IMG/VR virus record: IMGVR_UViG_3300037137_003002
Coordinates: 1 to 20,129 of that record
From: a virus
DNA: 20,129 bases
Reading direction: 5' to 3' (one strand)
Each line of letters begins with the position of its first letter. Position 1 is the stretch's first letter. Below the pieces are notes generated by a model, which ran no database searches, was not told the DNA's origin, and worked only from the letters and a program-made list of their open reading frames with translations. Of this stretch, positions 5,794 to 14,523 are shown in pieces. The position numbers and the translations under genes are program-made.

Positions 5794-8370
5794 ATGGCAA
5801 TACTAACACAACAGGCACCCACTAAGTCTGCAACATCTCTTTTAAGAGTTAACCGTGCTATATTTGCAGATCTTGTCAAAATTGATGATTTGAATTACAC
5901 ATTTCGATTTCAATTTAATGTTTTAACTTCTAACAAAAATTTGCATATCGATTCAAAAGATTCTGTAAAAGTAACAGTCAAAAATCAAACTGAACCTCCT
6001 GTTCAACTTGGAACGCAGGGATTGCCAATACAAACACAGAATGCACTAAGTGAATTGACAAATGCAATCAATACATTAAATTCAACAAAGCTAGACATCA
6101 AAATCAATTCCGGCCTAATGATTATTAATGATATAGAAAAAAGCGAGACTGTTCTTGCAACAACAAAGATACCATTGTCTTCATATGTCGTCGATATCGA
6201 TAATAACTACACAATAACAGAGATGTATGAATTAGATCAGCATCCGTCGCGGCGCACAGCAAGAACACATAACAATTCAACATCATTCAACGATGGAGGA
6301 AATGACGGTATACCTGCAATCCAATACAATTCTGACAAGATCGATCCTTCAGATACACTAGTCAGAATTAATGAAGAACTTTGTGATATCACAACACCAG
6401 CTACAGACTCATATTCAACTTCTCTCACATCAGAATCATTATTAGATGATATCAAACCTGATTTTTTGAAAAAAGGATATTCGCCGCTGTTTTTCGATAT
6501 CACGAAATTCTATATTGATGATATTCCTGATGCACCGTTTCATTCTAAGATAACTTGGTACGATAAAAAAGTTGTCACAAAGAAGCTTGATCATGTCGAT
6601 GCTTTTTGTGTAATGTCGATTCCTCGCATTAACGATCATGCAACTTTGATAGTTTCTTTTGACATGATTAAGAAAAATGGTACTATTAGTGAAACAGTAA
6701 CACTACATCTTGATCTTACAGATCACATTGACGCATTTAAAGCAATAAAACATGCACCTGTAGTGTCATGCCCACCTGCACAGTGGTATGCTGGTAGTTC
6801 ATTTTCTAGCAATTCACATTTTCTTCAAGCTAACTGTCATCAAGAAGATAGTTCAAAGATATTTGGTTACAACATTTACATAAAAAAAATTGATCAGAAT
6901 GGATCATCTACAAAATATACACGCATAGCAAAAATACAAGCAACTGGACATACCAAGAAAATAGAATTTGTTTTTGCAAGAAAATCACCCCTTGAGATAA
7001 TAAGAGTTGTTCCTATTGATGATCATGGAAACGAGGCAAGTGTTTTTACTAACGTAGTCATAGGCCCAGGACATGATTCTATAGGAACGCTGACAATTTC
7101 ACCTAGACATTTTGGAAAGAATAATGTCGAGATTGAAGTCTATAATGTTCCAAAAGGTGTCATTGCTCTTGCACTATTCCGCCGCGACTGTACTCAAAAT
7201 GAAAATGAACAATTTGAAGCATTGACAACAGTATACCCGACTAGTGTTTCTGTCAATATGACGATAGCTGATGATACTGCAAAAATAGGAAGCACGTATG
7301 AGTACTATGTGATGGCATGGGTTGCTTCAAGATACAGCAGGGTTTATAAATTTCCAATTTCAAATTATGTGATGTTCAAGAATACGACTGCTGTAGGAAA
7401 TGAAAATTCAATCAATGTGATTATGTCAGACTTTACATCAACGCTTGAAGGAACAAACTATAACAATTCGTTTCTATTAAAGACATCAACAACGTCAATT
7501 ACAGAAAACAGACGTATTACAGACGAATTAAAAACACAACTACCAGAATTGTATGCACAGTTTCTTGACCCAGCAAATAACACTGAATCACCGCTAGGTA
7601 ATGCACAACCAGGAATTCCTGAATATGCAGATCTATATTTGCATGAAATCATAAGAACAAATCTAAATACAGCTGAACGTGAAATATTTGGATTAGTGTC
7701 AGACGGTACTTTCATAGATGGCGCTGAGACGCAAAAATCTTCTAATGTGAAGCAAATAAATCCGCAGCATTCATATGAGTATGATGTCTTTACATTCAGA
7801 AAAAATCCTTTGGAGCTTTTCAAAAAGTTTGTTGCCCGTGGCGTCAATTCAAAAGGAATTGAATGGTTTTATCTACCCTACAAATGGCTTAATCCAAAAG
7901 CAAAGCAAGGCCATCTGTATTCAGATGATAAATTCGGCATACCTGTAATAGATGCTTATGAATCTTTCACTTCTGATGCATTTGGTCTAACTGCATCGCA
8001 CAGAGTAGACGGATCTACCAGCTATGCGAGTCTGTCACAAATTCTGATAAAAAGAGTTGATAGAGGCACAGTTAGAATTACGTGGGATTATTCTGGTTCA
8101 TCCTCGTATGACAAATTGGACATCTACGACTCTTTCATAGTAATGAAAGATGTCAATGGAATTAGAAGCTTCGTAGGAAGAACACAAAGCGATCACATTT
8201 ATCATAAGCTTACTTCGTCTGACATTGGATCAATTTACTACATCATAATTCCTATAATGTCTGAATTTGACATTGATAAACCTGGTTACTCAACTCAAAT
8301 TATAATACGACCTGATTCAATTACGCCAAAGATAAAAGCAATGACTAGTTCACGACAAATCTCAGTTTAG
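5794..8370 (+). CDS. Large virion structural protein with fibronectin type III-like regions
   Basis: This 858-aa protein begins MAILTQQAPTKSATSLLRV. The N-terminal third has no recognised domain. Around residues 320-420, 425-525 and 745-845 the sequence has the strand pattern of fibronectin-III/Ig-like folds: buried aromatic strands such as GYNIYIKKI, YEYYVMAWVASRYS and VRITWDYS, then YYIIIPIM. Such domains are common in phage tail tubes, baseplate spikes and fibres and are often carbohydrate-interacting or adhesive. No signal peptide or membrane segment was seen. The ATG at 5794 follows the previous stop by 10 bp with only a GAGA-type Shine-Dalgarno, suggesting translational coupling. The next gene starts 15 bp downstream. 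A specific tail position cannot be assigned. Confidence 0.65.
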   Translation: MAILTQQAPTKSATSLLRVNRAIFADLVKIDDLNYTFRFQFNVLTSNKNLHIDSKDSVKVTVKNQTEPPVQLGTQGLPIQTQNALSELTNAINTLNSTKLDIKINSGLMIINDIEKSETVLATTKIPLSSYVVDIDNNYTITEMYELDQHPSRRTARTHNNSTSFNDGGNDGIPAIQYNSDKIDPSDTLVRINEELCDITTPATDSYSTSLTSESLLDDIKPDFLKKGYSPLFFDITKFYIDDIPDAPFHSKITWYDKKVVTKKLDHVDAFCVMSIPRINDHATLIVSFDMIKKNGTISETVTLHLDLTDHIDAFKAIKHAPVVSCPPAQWYAGSSFSSNSHFLQANCHQEDSSKIFGYNIYIKKIDQNGSSTKYTRIAKIQATGHTKKIEFVFARKSPLEIIRVVPIDDHGNEASVFTNVVIGPGHDSIGTLTISPRHFGKNNVEIEVYNVPKGVIALALFRRDCTQNENEQFEALTTVYPTSVSVNMTIADDTAKIGSTYEYYVMAWVASRYSRVYKFPISNYVMFKNTTAVGNENSINVIMSDFTSTLEGTNYNNSFLLKTSTTSITENRRITDELKTQLPELYAQFLDPANNTESPLGNAQPGIPEYADLYLHEIIRTNLNTAEREIFGLVSDGTFIDGAETQKSSNVKQINPQHSYEYDVFTFRKNPLELFKKFVARGVNSKGIEWFYLPYKWLNPKAKQGHLYSDDKFGIPVIDAYESFTSDAFGLTASHRVDGSTSYASLSQILIKRVDRGTVRITWDYSGSSSYDKLDIYDSFIVMKDVNGIRSFVGRTQSDHIYHKLTSSDIGSIYYIIIPIMSEFDIDKPGYSTQIIIRPDSITPKIKAMTSSRQISV

Positions 8371-8385
8371 TATAATAGGAAATAC

Positions 8386-11300
8386 ATGGGAAACTTTTTT
8401 AATTCAATTGCTGCATCTTCAAAAAAAGTAAGCGGCGCTGCCGCAGCAGCCACTGCACAAAATTCCGGACTAAATGCAACAGCATTACCAGATGATAAGG
8501 CTGTTAAAAAAGTCAAGGTTCCGCCCAAACATCCGGCAAAACAGCCAAAACCATATCCAATTGATGTTGAGCATGATTCCAAGAATTTTGATTCATCAGT
8601 TCAAGAACCACTAGATACTAAGATTTATGAACTTCACACGGGTCTTGTTGAAGACGAACCAGTGATTATTAGCACTGCAGAATTTGCGCCACTATATGAT
8701 TCTTCAAAAAACAAATCAGATCAAGGAGGAGCTCTAGAGCTTAAAGAATTTTCACGTGTAATCAATGCAAAAACTGCAATAACTGTCATGTCATCAAGCG
8801 ATGATGTGACAGTTTTTGTTGAAAAACAAAAGTCAGAACTTGATGATTTTTCTAGATCAGAAATGAATCAATTTACTGCATTGATGGATGTTATTTCAAC
8901 TACAGTTTCTAGAATGAACTTAAGAGGAACTGAAGCAGGAATAGAAACTCTTTTGCAACGAGCAGGCTACTCGACAACATCAACTTTAAATTTTTCTCAA
9001 ACAAAACTATGGCAGCAAAGTCTTGTTGAGCTAAAAAGAACACTTCTTTCTCATTCTAATACGATGCTTCATGAAGCATCTAGAAATGAAAGTGCATCTG
9101 ACAAAGACGAGTTTCTTTTGTCAGATATAGAAACTGTTCCAAATGATATGGTAAGGCTGTGGCTTAATCCTTTTGAAGGCGAAAAGTTACCAACTTTTGA
9201 CGATATCATAGTTTCTTCAAAATTCAAAAACAATAAACAAAGCTTTATAAGCTTTAAGTCTAGACAATATGTGAATCTTGCACCATCAAAAATACCAGAT
9301 AGAGATCGATTTGTTCAGAACACAATTGGAAGATCTGAAAACGTCTGGTTTGGAAGCAATTTTCTAACTCAGTATATTTCATCGGGTAAAGATGTTGTAG
9401 CTATTGCAAATATTTGTATCAAAGAAGACTGGTATTCTAAGTGGCTATTGAAAAATAAGTCTGATTTAACTGCAAATTTTGGCTATACTTTATCTCCGAC
9501 AGGTGATAATTTTTCAGTTTGGGATCATCTTGTTGGTCAATTTCCCAAGTCTGTGCTCAATGTTAATTTAGATCAAACTGGAAAAAATAAATCGCTTTCA
9601 AGCTTTTCTCAAAGCTATATTACAAATCCTGCGGGTGAAAAAAATCACGTCTTGACATTTGAAAATGTCAAACGAGAATCAACTAGTTATACACCGGGTC
9701 TCTTGTATTATGTCGATTCTGTTTTAAGCACATCTGATGGAAAGTCATTTGACACTACGCGTCTCAAAACATTACGAACTAATACGAAGACAACAATAAG
9801 CACTTTATTGAAGACAATTGAGCTATCAGGACACAAGTATAATAATGATACAAAGAAATATGAAAGAGAGATTGAATCGATTGATTCTTATATTAAGCCT
9901 CTTTACATTGTCAGCGATCTTTACAAGAATATCTTGAAAAAAAATAAATCGCACCATGTAACAGTGATTAGTGGAATAGACACTAGGTCTGCAAAGTCAC
10001 TGCCACATTCTTCAAACATAGGAACAAGACTTGCAGCAACAATATGTAAAGCTGCAGTTGTCCCGGTAGGTAATTATCAGGGCGTAGCAGATAATTTGAA
10101 GTCTCAATTATTCATACTGATCATGAATATTGTTCTTCAGAAAGAACACAAAGTAGAAAATGCAGATACAATTTCGTTAGTAAAGAGAAACATCTGTTCA
10201 ATACTAGCGAGTGTCAAATATAAGCATCCACATATTGCTACAGAAATTGCCGAAGCAACAGAAGATTACCGTACATTTCCTACAAAGACAGGCCACAATA
10301 GCGACAAATCATCAATCGCGCGAATCGATGATTCATTTGATGCTGCATGGCAAGCAACAATTACGGGCGGCGCGTTAGCACAGATTAAAGCCGCTGCTGA
10401 AATTAATTCTCAAAATAATGCTATTGACATGATCAATTATGCCACTGAAAGTCATCGACAAATTGCAGGTTTATCTTATCTAAACAGTGTTAATCATGCC
10501 ATTTTCAATGCAACAAACTATGCTGATCAAGACGGCTTGTGGAAGTCACTAGTCGAATATATGACAATCCACTACACAAAAAAAATATACACAGGAAACA
10601 AAGATTCTGTACAAACAACATCGTATTCTGGCATGTCTAAAATGACATACTTGTTCGGATGTTTTGATTTAGCATTGCGGATAATTGCAGCGCAAACACC
10701 AGAATCTTTGATTGGAGCTTATTCTACGGTGTATCAATACAAGAATTCTGCTCAAGGAATTGTTACTAAGCTTTCAATCTACGGCGAAGAGGGTCTAGTA
10801 ATCGACAAAGTAACAAAAGAACAAGTTCAGTCGTATTACAGTATCAACAAGAGCAGTGAGACAATTTCAAAAAAGATAGAAGACATTAAAGAATTATATG
10901 CAGCAGAAGATTCTGTTGCAATTGATCAGTTAGAAAAATATCGTATTTTCCTAGAAAATCTTGATAGAAATTTATCAAAACTTGACGCATCACTAAGCGC
11001 AGATTATGAAAAGCACTTGAATGCAATTCAAACGCTTTACTCGACAGATCAGACATTATCTAATACTAAGACGAAAGATTTAGTTGGATTGTCATTTACA
11101 GAGGGACAACTACTTCTTTCTAGCTACATTTTATCAGAATATCGTGATAGAATAAGAACAGATAGTACATCAGAATCAAAGCTATCATCGTTACCAGCAT
11201 TTGCAGATTTTCCAAAGGACTACATTAATTTTCTAAACATAAATGAGACAGAGCTTGTTTCATATTCATTGTTGTCACAGTATTTCGATTCTCTAGATTT

Positions 11301-12360
11301 CATGAAAGAGAAAGCTAACAATAAGAAAATACTAACAATAGGAATCCCGCCACTTTTGACACGATCGTTACTGTCGACTGTACGAGTAGACACGCTAGGA
11401 AGAGGAACAAGAGAAGGAATAATTCGTCTAAAGGTATACAAGCTAGATCGTCTACATCCTGATGTTGTTTATCATCCAAGAACTTATCTTTTTGACATGA
11501 ATAGATTCCCAACACGTGTACTTGAAAATTGGGATTTCACTGTATTCTCTCAGACTGATAATGATCTATTGAATATTCCTACAAAAATTTATTCACATAA
11601 TCATCATACCTTTTCGTTATGCAAGAATTTTCAGGAAGGCTTTTCTAGATCTTTTGATTTCTTGACAGAGAATGAAAAATTTGAACTCTATTCAAATCAG
11701 GTAATCAGTTTTATGCTCGAGGAATATCTTAGATGGTTCACAGACTGCTACTTTGATGAAACAAGATTTCACAATTTTGCACAACTTGATCATCAACTTA
11801 CAAATATTGATACACAGTATCAGAGATTTTTAGATACTATAAAAAAGAACCCAGCAAGTCCACGTACATTGCCAAAGCAAGGGACAATTTCTGCAATTTT
11901 TACTGATCAAAATGGTCAGCAATTTTCGCATGAAGTAAAGCCACCTACAACAACTGCAAACGTGCAAAAAGATGGAAATAATGCAGGTCTTAACATTCAA
12001 ATGGATGAAACTATGACATCATTTTTCACAAATGAAACGCTCATGATGAAAATTGATCATTTTAAACGTAGGGCATTGTATCCAAAGAAATTTGATAGAG
12101 TGTTTAGCATCATTATAGACCCAGATGATTTTACAGTAGATGAAACAAAGCCGCCTACAGAAACGCTAGATGCATTAAAAAGTGTAGGTGTAATCATTGG
12201 AGGTACAACAAATATTCCTGGTAAAGCACGTTCTCCGCTAAAACATAGAGATACTTCGCCTGGTGATATTACATATGATGAGTACTTTGTCACAATTGAA
12301 CCATATGATTTGAAAAATATCAACAACGAGCACGAGGGACATGGTCCTCGTGATCATTAA
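8386..12360 (+). CDS. Very large virion-associated protein of unknown fold
   Basis: This 1324-aa protein is the largest gene here. I do not recognise a family. The N-terminus (about 1-50) is Ala/Lys-rich and probably flexible. Most of the rest is mixed helical with many Ser/Thr/Asn. Residues about 819-885 (from INKSSETISKKIEDIKELYA on) look helical and coiled-coil-like. The C-terminus is rich in charged residues and ends in HEGHGPRDH. No catalytic motif, signal peptide or membrane segment was seen. Length and position among FnIII-like and paralogous structural genes suggest a tail, baseplate or neck component, by inference. The ATG at 8386 has ATAGGA at 8375-8380. The coding region contains several unusually perfect inverted repeats, including a terminator-like hairpin at 8781-8819. 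Confidence 0.65.
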   Translation: MGNFFNSIAASSKKVSGAAAAATAQNSGLNATALPDDKAVKKVKVPPKHPAKQPKPYPIDVEHDSKNFDSSVQEPLDTKIYELHTGLVEDEPVIISTAEFAPLYDSSKNKSDQGGALELKEFSRVINAKTAITVMSSSDDVTVFVEKQKSELDDFSRSEMNQFTALMDVISTTVSRMNLRGTEAGIETLLQRAGYSTTSTLNFSQTKLWQQSLVELKRTLLSHSNTMLHEASRNESASDKDEFLLSDIETVPNDMVRLWLNPFEGEKLPTFDDIIVSSKFKNNKQSFISFKSRQYVNLAPSKIPDRDRFVQNTIGRSENVWFGSNFLTQYISSGKDVVAIANICIKEDWYSKWLLKNKSDLTANFGYTLSPTGDNFSVWDHLVGQFPKSVLNVNLDQTGKNKSLSSFSQSYITNPAGEKNHVLTFENVKRESTSYTPGLLYYVDSVLSTSDGKSFDTTRLKTLRTNTKTTISTLLKTIELSGHKYNNDTKKYEREIESIDSYIKPLYIVSDLYKNILKKNKSHHVTVISGIDTRSAKSLPHSSNIGTRLAATICKAAVVPVGNYQGVADNLKSQLFILIMNIVLQKEHKVENADTISLVKRNICSILASVKYKHPHIATEIAEATEDYRTFPTKTGHNSDKSSIARIDDSFDAAWQATITGGALAQIKAAAEINSQNNAIDMINYATESHRQIAGLSYLNSVNHAIFNATNYADQDGLWKSLVEYMTIHYTKKIYTGNKDSVQTTSYSGMSKMTYLFGCFDLALRIIAAQTPESLIGAYSTVYQYKNSAQGIVTKLSIYGEEGLVIDKVTKEQVQSYYSINKSSETISKKIEDIKELYAAEDSVAIDQLEKYRIFLENLDRNLSKLDASLSADYEKHLNAIQTLYSTDQTLSNTKTKDLVGLSFTEGQLLLSSYILSEYRDRIRTDSTSESKLSSLPAFADFPKDYINFLNINETELVSYSLLSQYFDSLDFMKEKANNKKILTIGIPPLLTRSLLSTVRVDTLGRGTREGIIRLKVYKLDRLHPDVVYHPRTYLFDMNRFPTRVLENWDFTVFSQTDNDLLNIPTKIYSHNHHTFSLCKNFQEGFSRSFDFLTENEKFELYSNQVISFMLEEYLRWFTDCYFDETRFHNFAQLDHQLTNIDTQYQRFLDTIKKNPASPRTLPKQGTISAIFTDQNGQQFSHEVKPPTTTANVQKDGNNAGLNIQMDETMTSFFTNETLMMKIDHFKRRALYPKKFDRVFSIIIDPDDFTVDETKPPTETLDALKSVGVIIGGTTNIPGKARSPLKHRDTSPGDITYDEYFVTIEPYDLKNINNEHEGHGPRDH
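8781..8819 (+). terminator. Terminator-like hairpin plus T-tract inside the 1324-aa gene
   Basis: Arms 8781-8795 (AACTGTCATGTCATC) and 8800-8814 (GATGATGTGACAGTT) pair over 15 positions: 13 Watson-Crick and two adjacent G-U. The loop is the 4 nt AAGC. Five T followed by GTT run from 8813, so the 3' end is a canonical U-tract. It is intragenic (codons 132-145), so its function as a terminator, attenuator or RNA structure is inferred only. Confidence 0.55.
9063..9080. repeat. 18-bp perfect palindrome inside the 1324-aa gene
   Basis: GATGCTTCATGAAGCATC is fully self-complementary and centred on CATG. It encodes MLHEAS. Perfect palindromes this long are rarely expected by chance in 20 kb. No promoter or T-tract is nearby. 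Confidence 0.75.
9652..9671. repeat. 9-bp inverted repeat with 2-nt spacer inside the 1324-aa gene
   Basis: TTGACATTT and AAATGTCAA are perfect inverted copies separated by GA. As RNA it would form an 8-bp stem with a TGAA loop. It encodes LTFENVK. Confidence 0.7.
12331..12352 (+). repeat. Hairpin at the 3' end of the 1324-aa gene
   Basis: CACGAGGGAC (12331-12340) pairs with GTCCTCGTG (12344-12352) with one bulged G and an ATG triloop. It ends 5 nt before the stop codon. No U-tract follows, so it is not a classical intrinsic terminator. It could instead stabilise mRNA or separate cistrons. Confidence 0.6.
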
Positions 12361-12408
12361 TAATCAACATGAAATGCCGGAAATCACGGTGTATAAAGGA
12401 AATAGACA

Positions 12409-14457
12409 ATGAGTATTTTTGGTAAAATAGCAGGTGCAATAAATCAATTACGCCCTGAACAAAAAGCAATTGCTACAAGAGTAGCAAATAAGCAACTTGT
12501 CGAACCAACACATCCCTTGCGTGTAAAAATCTCAAATCCGTCTGTATCTGTTGACGAAGTAAATATACCAGAAGTAACGTCTGTAAGTTCAGAATTCATC
12601 TATAATTTCTATACACAAGACGAAAGGGTTTTACCTTTTGAAGACAATGATTACACACTTTTAACGCAGAATGCAAAACGACACACTGGTTTACTTCCAT
12701 TAAACAAGATTCCAAGATATGTGCTGATTAAATGGTCTGCACCAAGATTATCTGAATTTGAGTCTTCTAAAGAAATATACGACGACAACTCAACAAATAA
12801 TGGAAATGTCCATCAGAAACCACGTGAACCACGTGAACGTCATGATATAACAATACGTGGAAATCATGACAAGATTATATCAGAAGACAATTTTTTCAAC
12901 CCAGGATACATCACGCATACATTCTCAAATGTATCTGCAATAGAACAAGGCGGATCCGATATAGAAAATTTTACTAGATTGTCGCGCATACCTGCAGAGA
13001 GTATGTTTCAAATGGCAAGAGAACAAATTCGATCTGCTGCAAAAACACAAAATGTCGCTGATATTGAAGATGATAGATTCACAAAAACACAGCTCGGAGC
13101 ACTTTCAGACGCTTACGTAAAATTATCAGATTTTCCAAAGACTTCACTTGGTCTTCGAGTATTTGATGAATCTGGAAATCCATCAGACAAGGATGACTTA
13201 CTAAGATCTATAACAAAATCAGTTACGCTGAGCATGAAGATAAATAGCTCTGTAATAGCTGACATCTTTAAAGATTCAGTCGAAAAGACTACAAAAGATA
13301 ATTTAGCATCTTTGCAAATTTCACATTCAAATTCTAAAGTGAAGGGCTATCACAGAAGCAATACGCTTAAGGTCATTCCAATACAAAATGATGAGACAAA
13401 AGCATCTTTATCTTCACTTACACAGCCTGTTAAGATTATAGGTTACATTATTGATCGTTACATAAGGACTGCAGACGGATTTAAGCAAAATGCAACTTTC
13501 TATATTGAGAGCTGTCTGACAACACATTTTGAAGACAGAACTGTCTTGTATGGAACAGAATACACATACGCAATACGTACTGTTGCGGCAGTAAAAATAT
13601 TGACATACAGCGCTGACAAAACAAGCGTCGACATGTCGACGCTATATGTTAGCTCACGTCCAATTTCTGTTCATACAGAATGCTTCGAACATGTTCCACC
13701 CCCACAACCGAATGACATCAAATTCACATTTGATTATACAAAAAGAAAACTAAAGATTCACTGGGACACTCCTGTGAATCATCAAAAAGACGTCAAGCAA
13801 TTTCAGGTATTTCGGCGTAAGAGCATAAATGAACCATTTGAACTAATCGCACAATACGGATTTGACACATCGTTACCTGGACCAAATAATCAAGGCAGAT
13901 ATAAAACAAATGAACGCGTTGACTGCAATAATATTGAAAATATGAATGAAGATGACAAGGTGCTAATTCATTCACAAGGACCAGAGTCAGATCAGTCTTA
14001 CCCAGTATTCATGCACATCGATCCTGATTTTACAGTAGATACTGAATTTTTCATTTCGTCAGATTACATCTATGCAATATGCAGTATCGACGCTCACGGA
14101 ATGATTTCAAACTATTCTTCTCAGCATCGAGTAATATTTGATGCATACAAAAATAGATTAAATACTAAAGTCATTTGCGATGCTGGGTCACCTAGACAAT
14201 ATCCAAATATGAACTTGAGATTAGATGCTTTCAAAGACACAATTAGAGTTTCTGGTGATTCTGCAAGACAGCTGAATGTATATTTCACGCCTGAATATTT
14301 GAAGGTCAAAGATGATAAAAACAAAACGTACAAGATAGTCGAAGCACAAATACCAGGACAACAACCGTTTTATTTATTGCAGCTTATTAATCTGGATAAC
14401 CAGAAAATGCAGACAATTCGAATCAGTATCAAAGATCCGAAGAATTTAACAGCATGA
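12409..14457 (+). CDS. Virion structural protein with fibronectin type III-like domains
   Basis: This 682-aa protein has an N-terminal part (about 1-300) without a recognised domain. It includes a Lys/Arg/Glu stretch, PREPRER, from a 9-bp tandem repeat at 12820-12837. From about residue 320 the sequence shows two fibronectin-III-like units. One contains IIGYIIDRYIR and YGTEYTYAIRTVAAVK. The second contains KLKIHWDTP, KQFQVFRRKS, FELIAQY, and DYIYAICSIDAHGMISNYSS. It is therefore like the 858-aa protein in type, and a tail or baseplate fibre role is likely. The ATG at 12409 is preceded by AAAGGA (12395-12400). The gene is 48 bp after the 1324-aa gene and 66 bp before the GIY-YIG gene. A 20-bp perfect palindrome lies in codons 406-412. 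Confidence 0.65.
   Translation: MSIFGKIAGAINQLRPEQKAIATRVANKQLVEPTHPLRVKISNPSVSVDEVNIPEVTSVSSEFIYNFYTQDERVLPFEDNDYTLLTQNAKRHTGLLPLNKIPRYVLIKWSAPRLSEFESSKEIYDDNSTNNGNVHQKPREPRERHDITIRGNHDKIISEDNFFNPGYITHTFSNVSAIEQGGSDIENFTRLSRIPAESMFQMAREQIRSAAKTQNVADIEDDRFTKTQLGALSDAYVKLSDFPKTSLGLRVFDESGNPSDKDDLLRSITKSVTLSMKINSSVIADIFKDSVEKTTKDNLASLQISHSNSKVKGYHRSNTLKVIPIQNDETKASLSSLTQPVKIIGYIIDRYIRTADGFKQNATFYIESCLTTHFEDRTVLYGTEYTYAIRTVAAVKILTYSADKTSVDMSTLYVSSRPISVHTECFEHVPPPQPNDIKFTFDYTKRKLKIHWDTPVNHQKDVKQFQVFRRKSINEPFELIAQYGFDTSLPGPNNQGRYKTNERVDCNNIENMNEDDKVLIHSQGPESDQSYPVFMHIDPDFTVDTEFFISSDYIYAICSIDAHGMISNYSSQHRVIFDAYKNRLNTKVICDAGSPRQYPNMNLRLDAFKDTIRVSGDSARQLNVYFTPEYLKVKDDKNKTYKIVEAQIPGQQPFYLLQLINLDNQKMQTIRISIKDPKNLTA
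12820..12837 (+). repeat. Two tandem copies of a 9-bp repeat
   Basis: CCACGTGAA occurs twice in tandem and encodes PREPRE within the 682-aa protein. Each copy contains the palindrome CACGTG. Confidence 0.8.
13624..13643. repeat. 20-bp perfect palindrome inside the 682-aa structural gene
   Basis: Arm AGCGTCGACA is followed directly by its exact reverse complement TGTCGACGCT, with no spacer. It covers codons for TSVDMST and is GC-richer than its surroundings. As RNA it could form an 8-bp stem with a CATG loop. No promoter or terminator context was seen. Confidence 0.8.
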
Positions 14458-14523
14458 ATTGCGTTGTACAATCAGCATTATATTTAAGTCAAAAAGACAG
14501 AAGAAGCGATATTTGTAAAGGCC

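Noticed and set aside
7458-7847. 129-aa open frame on the minus strand
   Set aside because: Lies wholly inside the 858-aa structural gene, has no recognisable motif or Shine-Dalgarno, and reads as an antisense shadow.
9182-9255. Two short hairpins (AAAAGTT/AACTTTT and AAAGCTT/AAGCTTT)
   Set aside because: Stems of 7 bp, AT-rich, without T-tract or intergenic context; treated as chance.
10307-10333. AATCATC/GATGATT inverted repeat with a 13-nt loop
   Set aside because: A 7-bp stem of this kind is expected by chance in a 20-kb AT-rich sequence.
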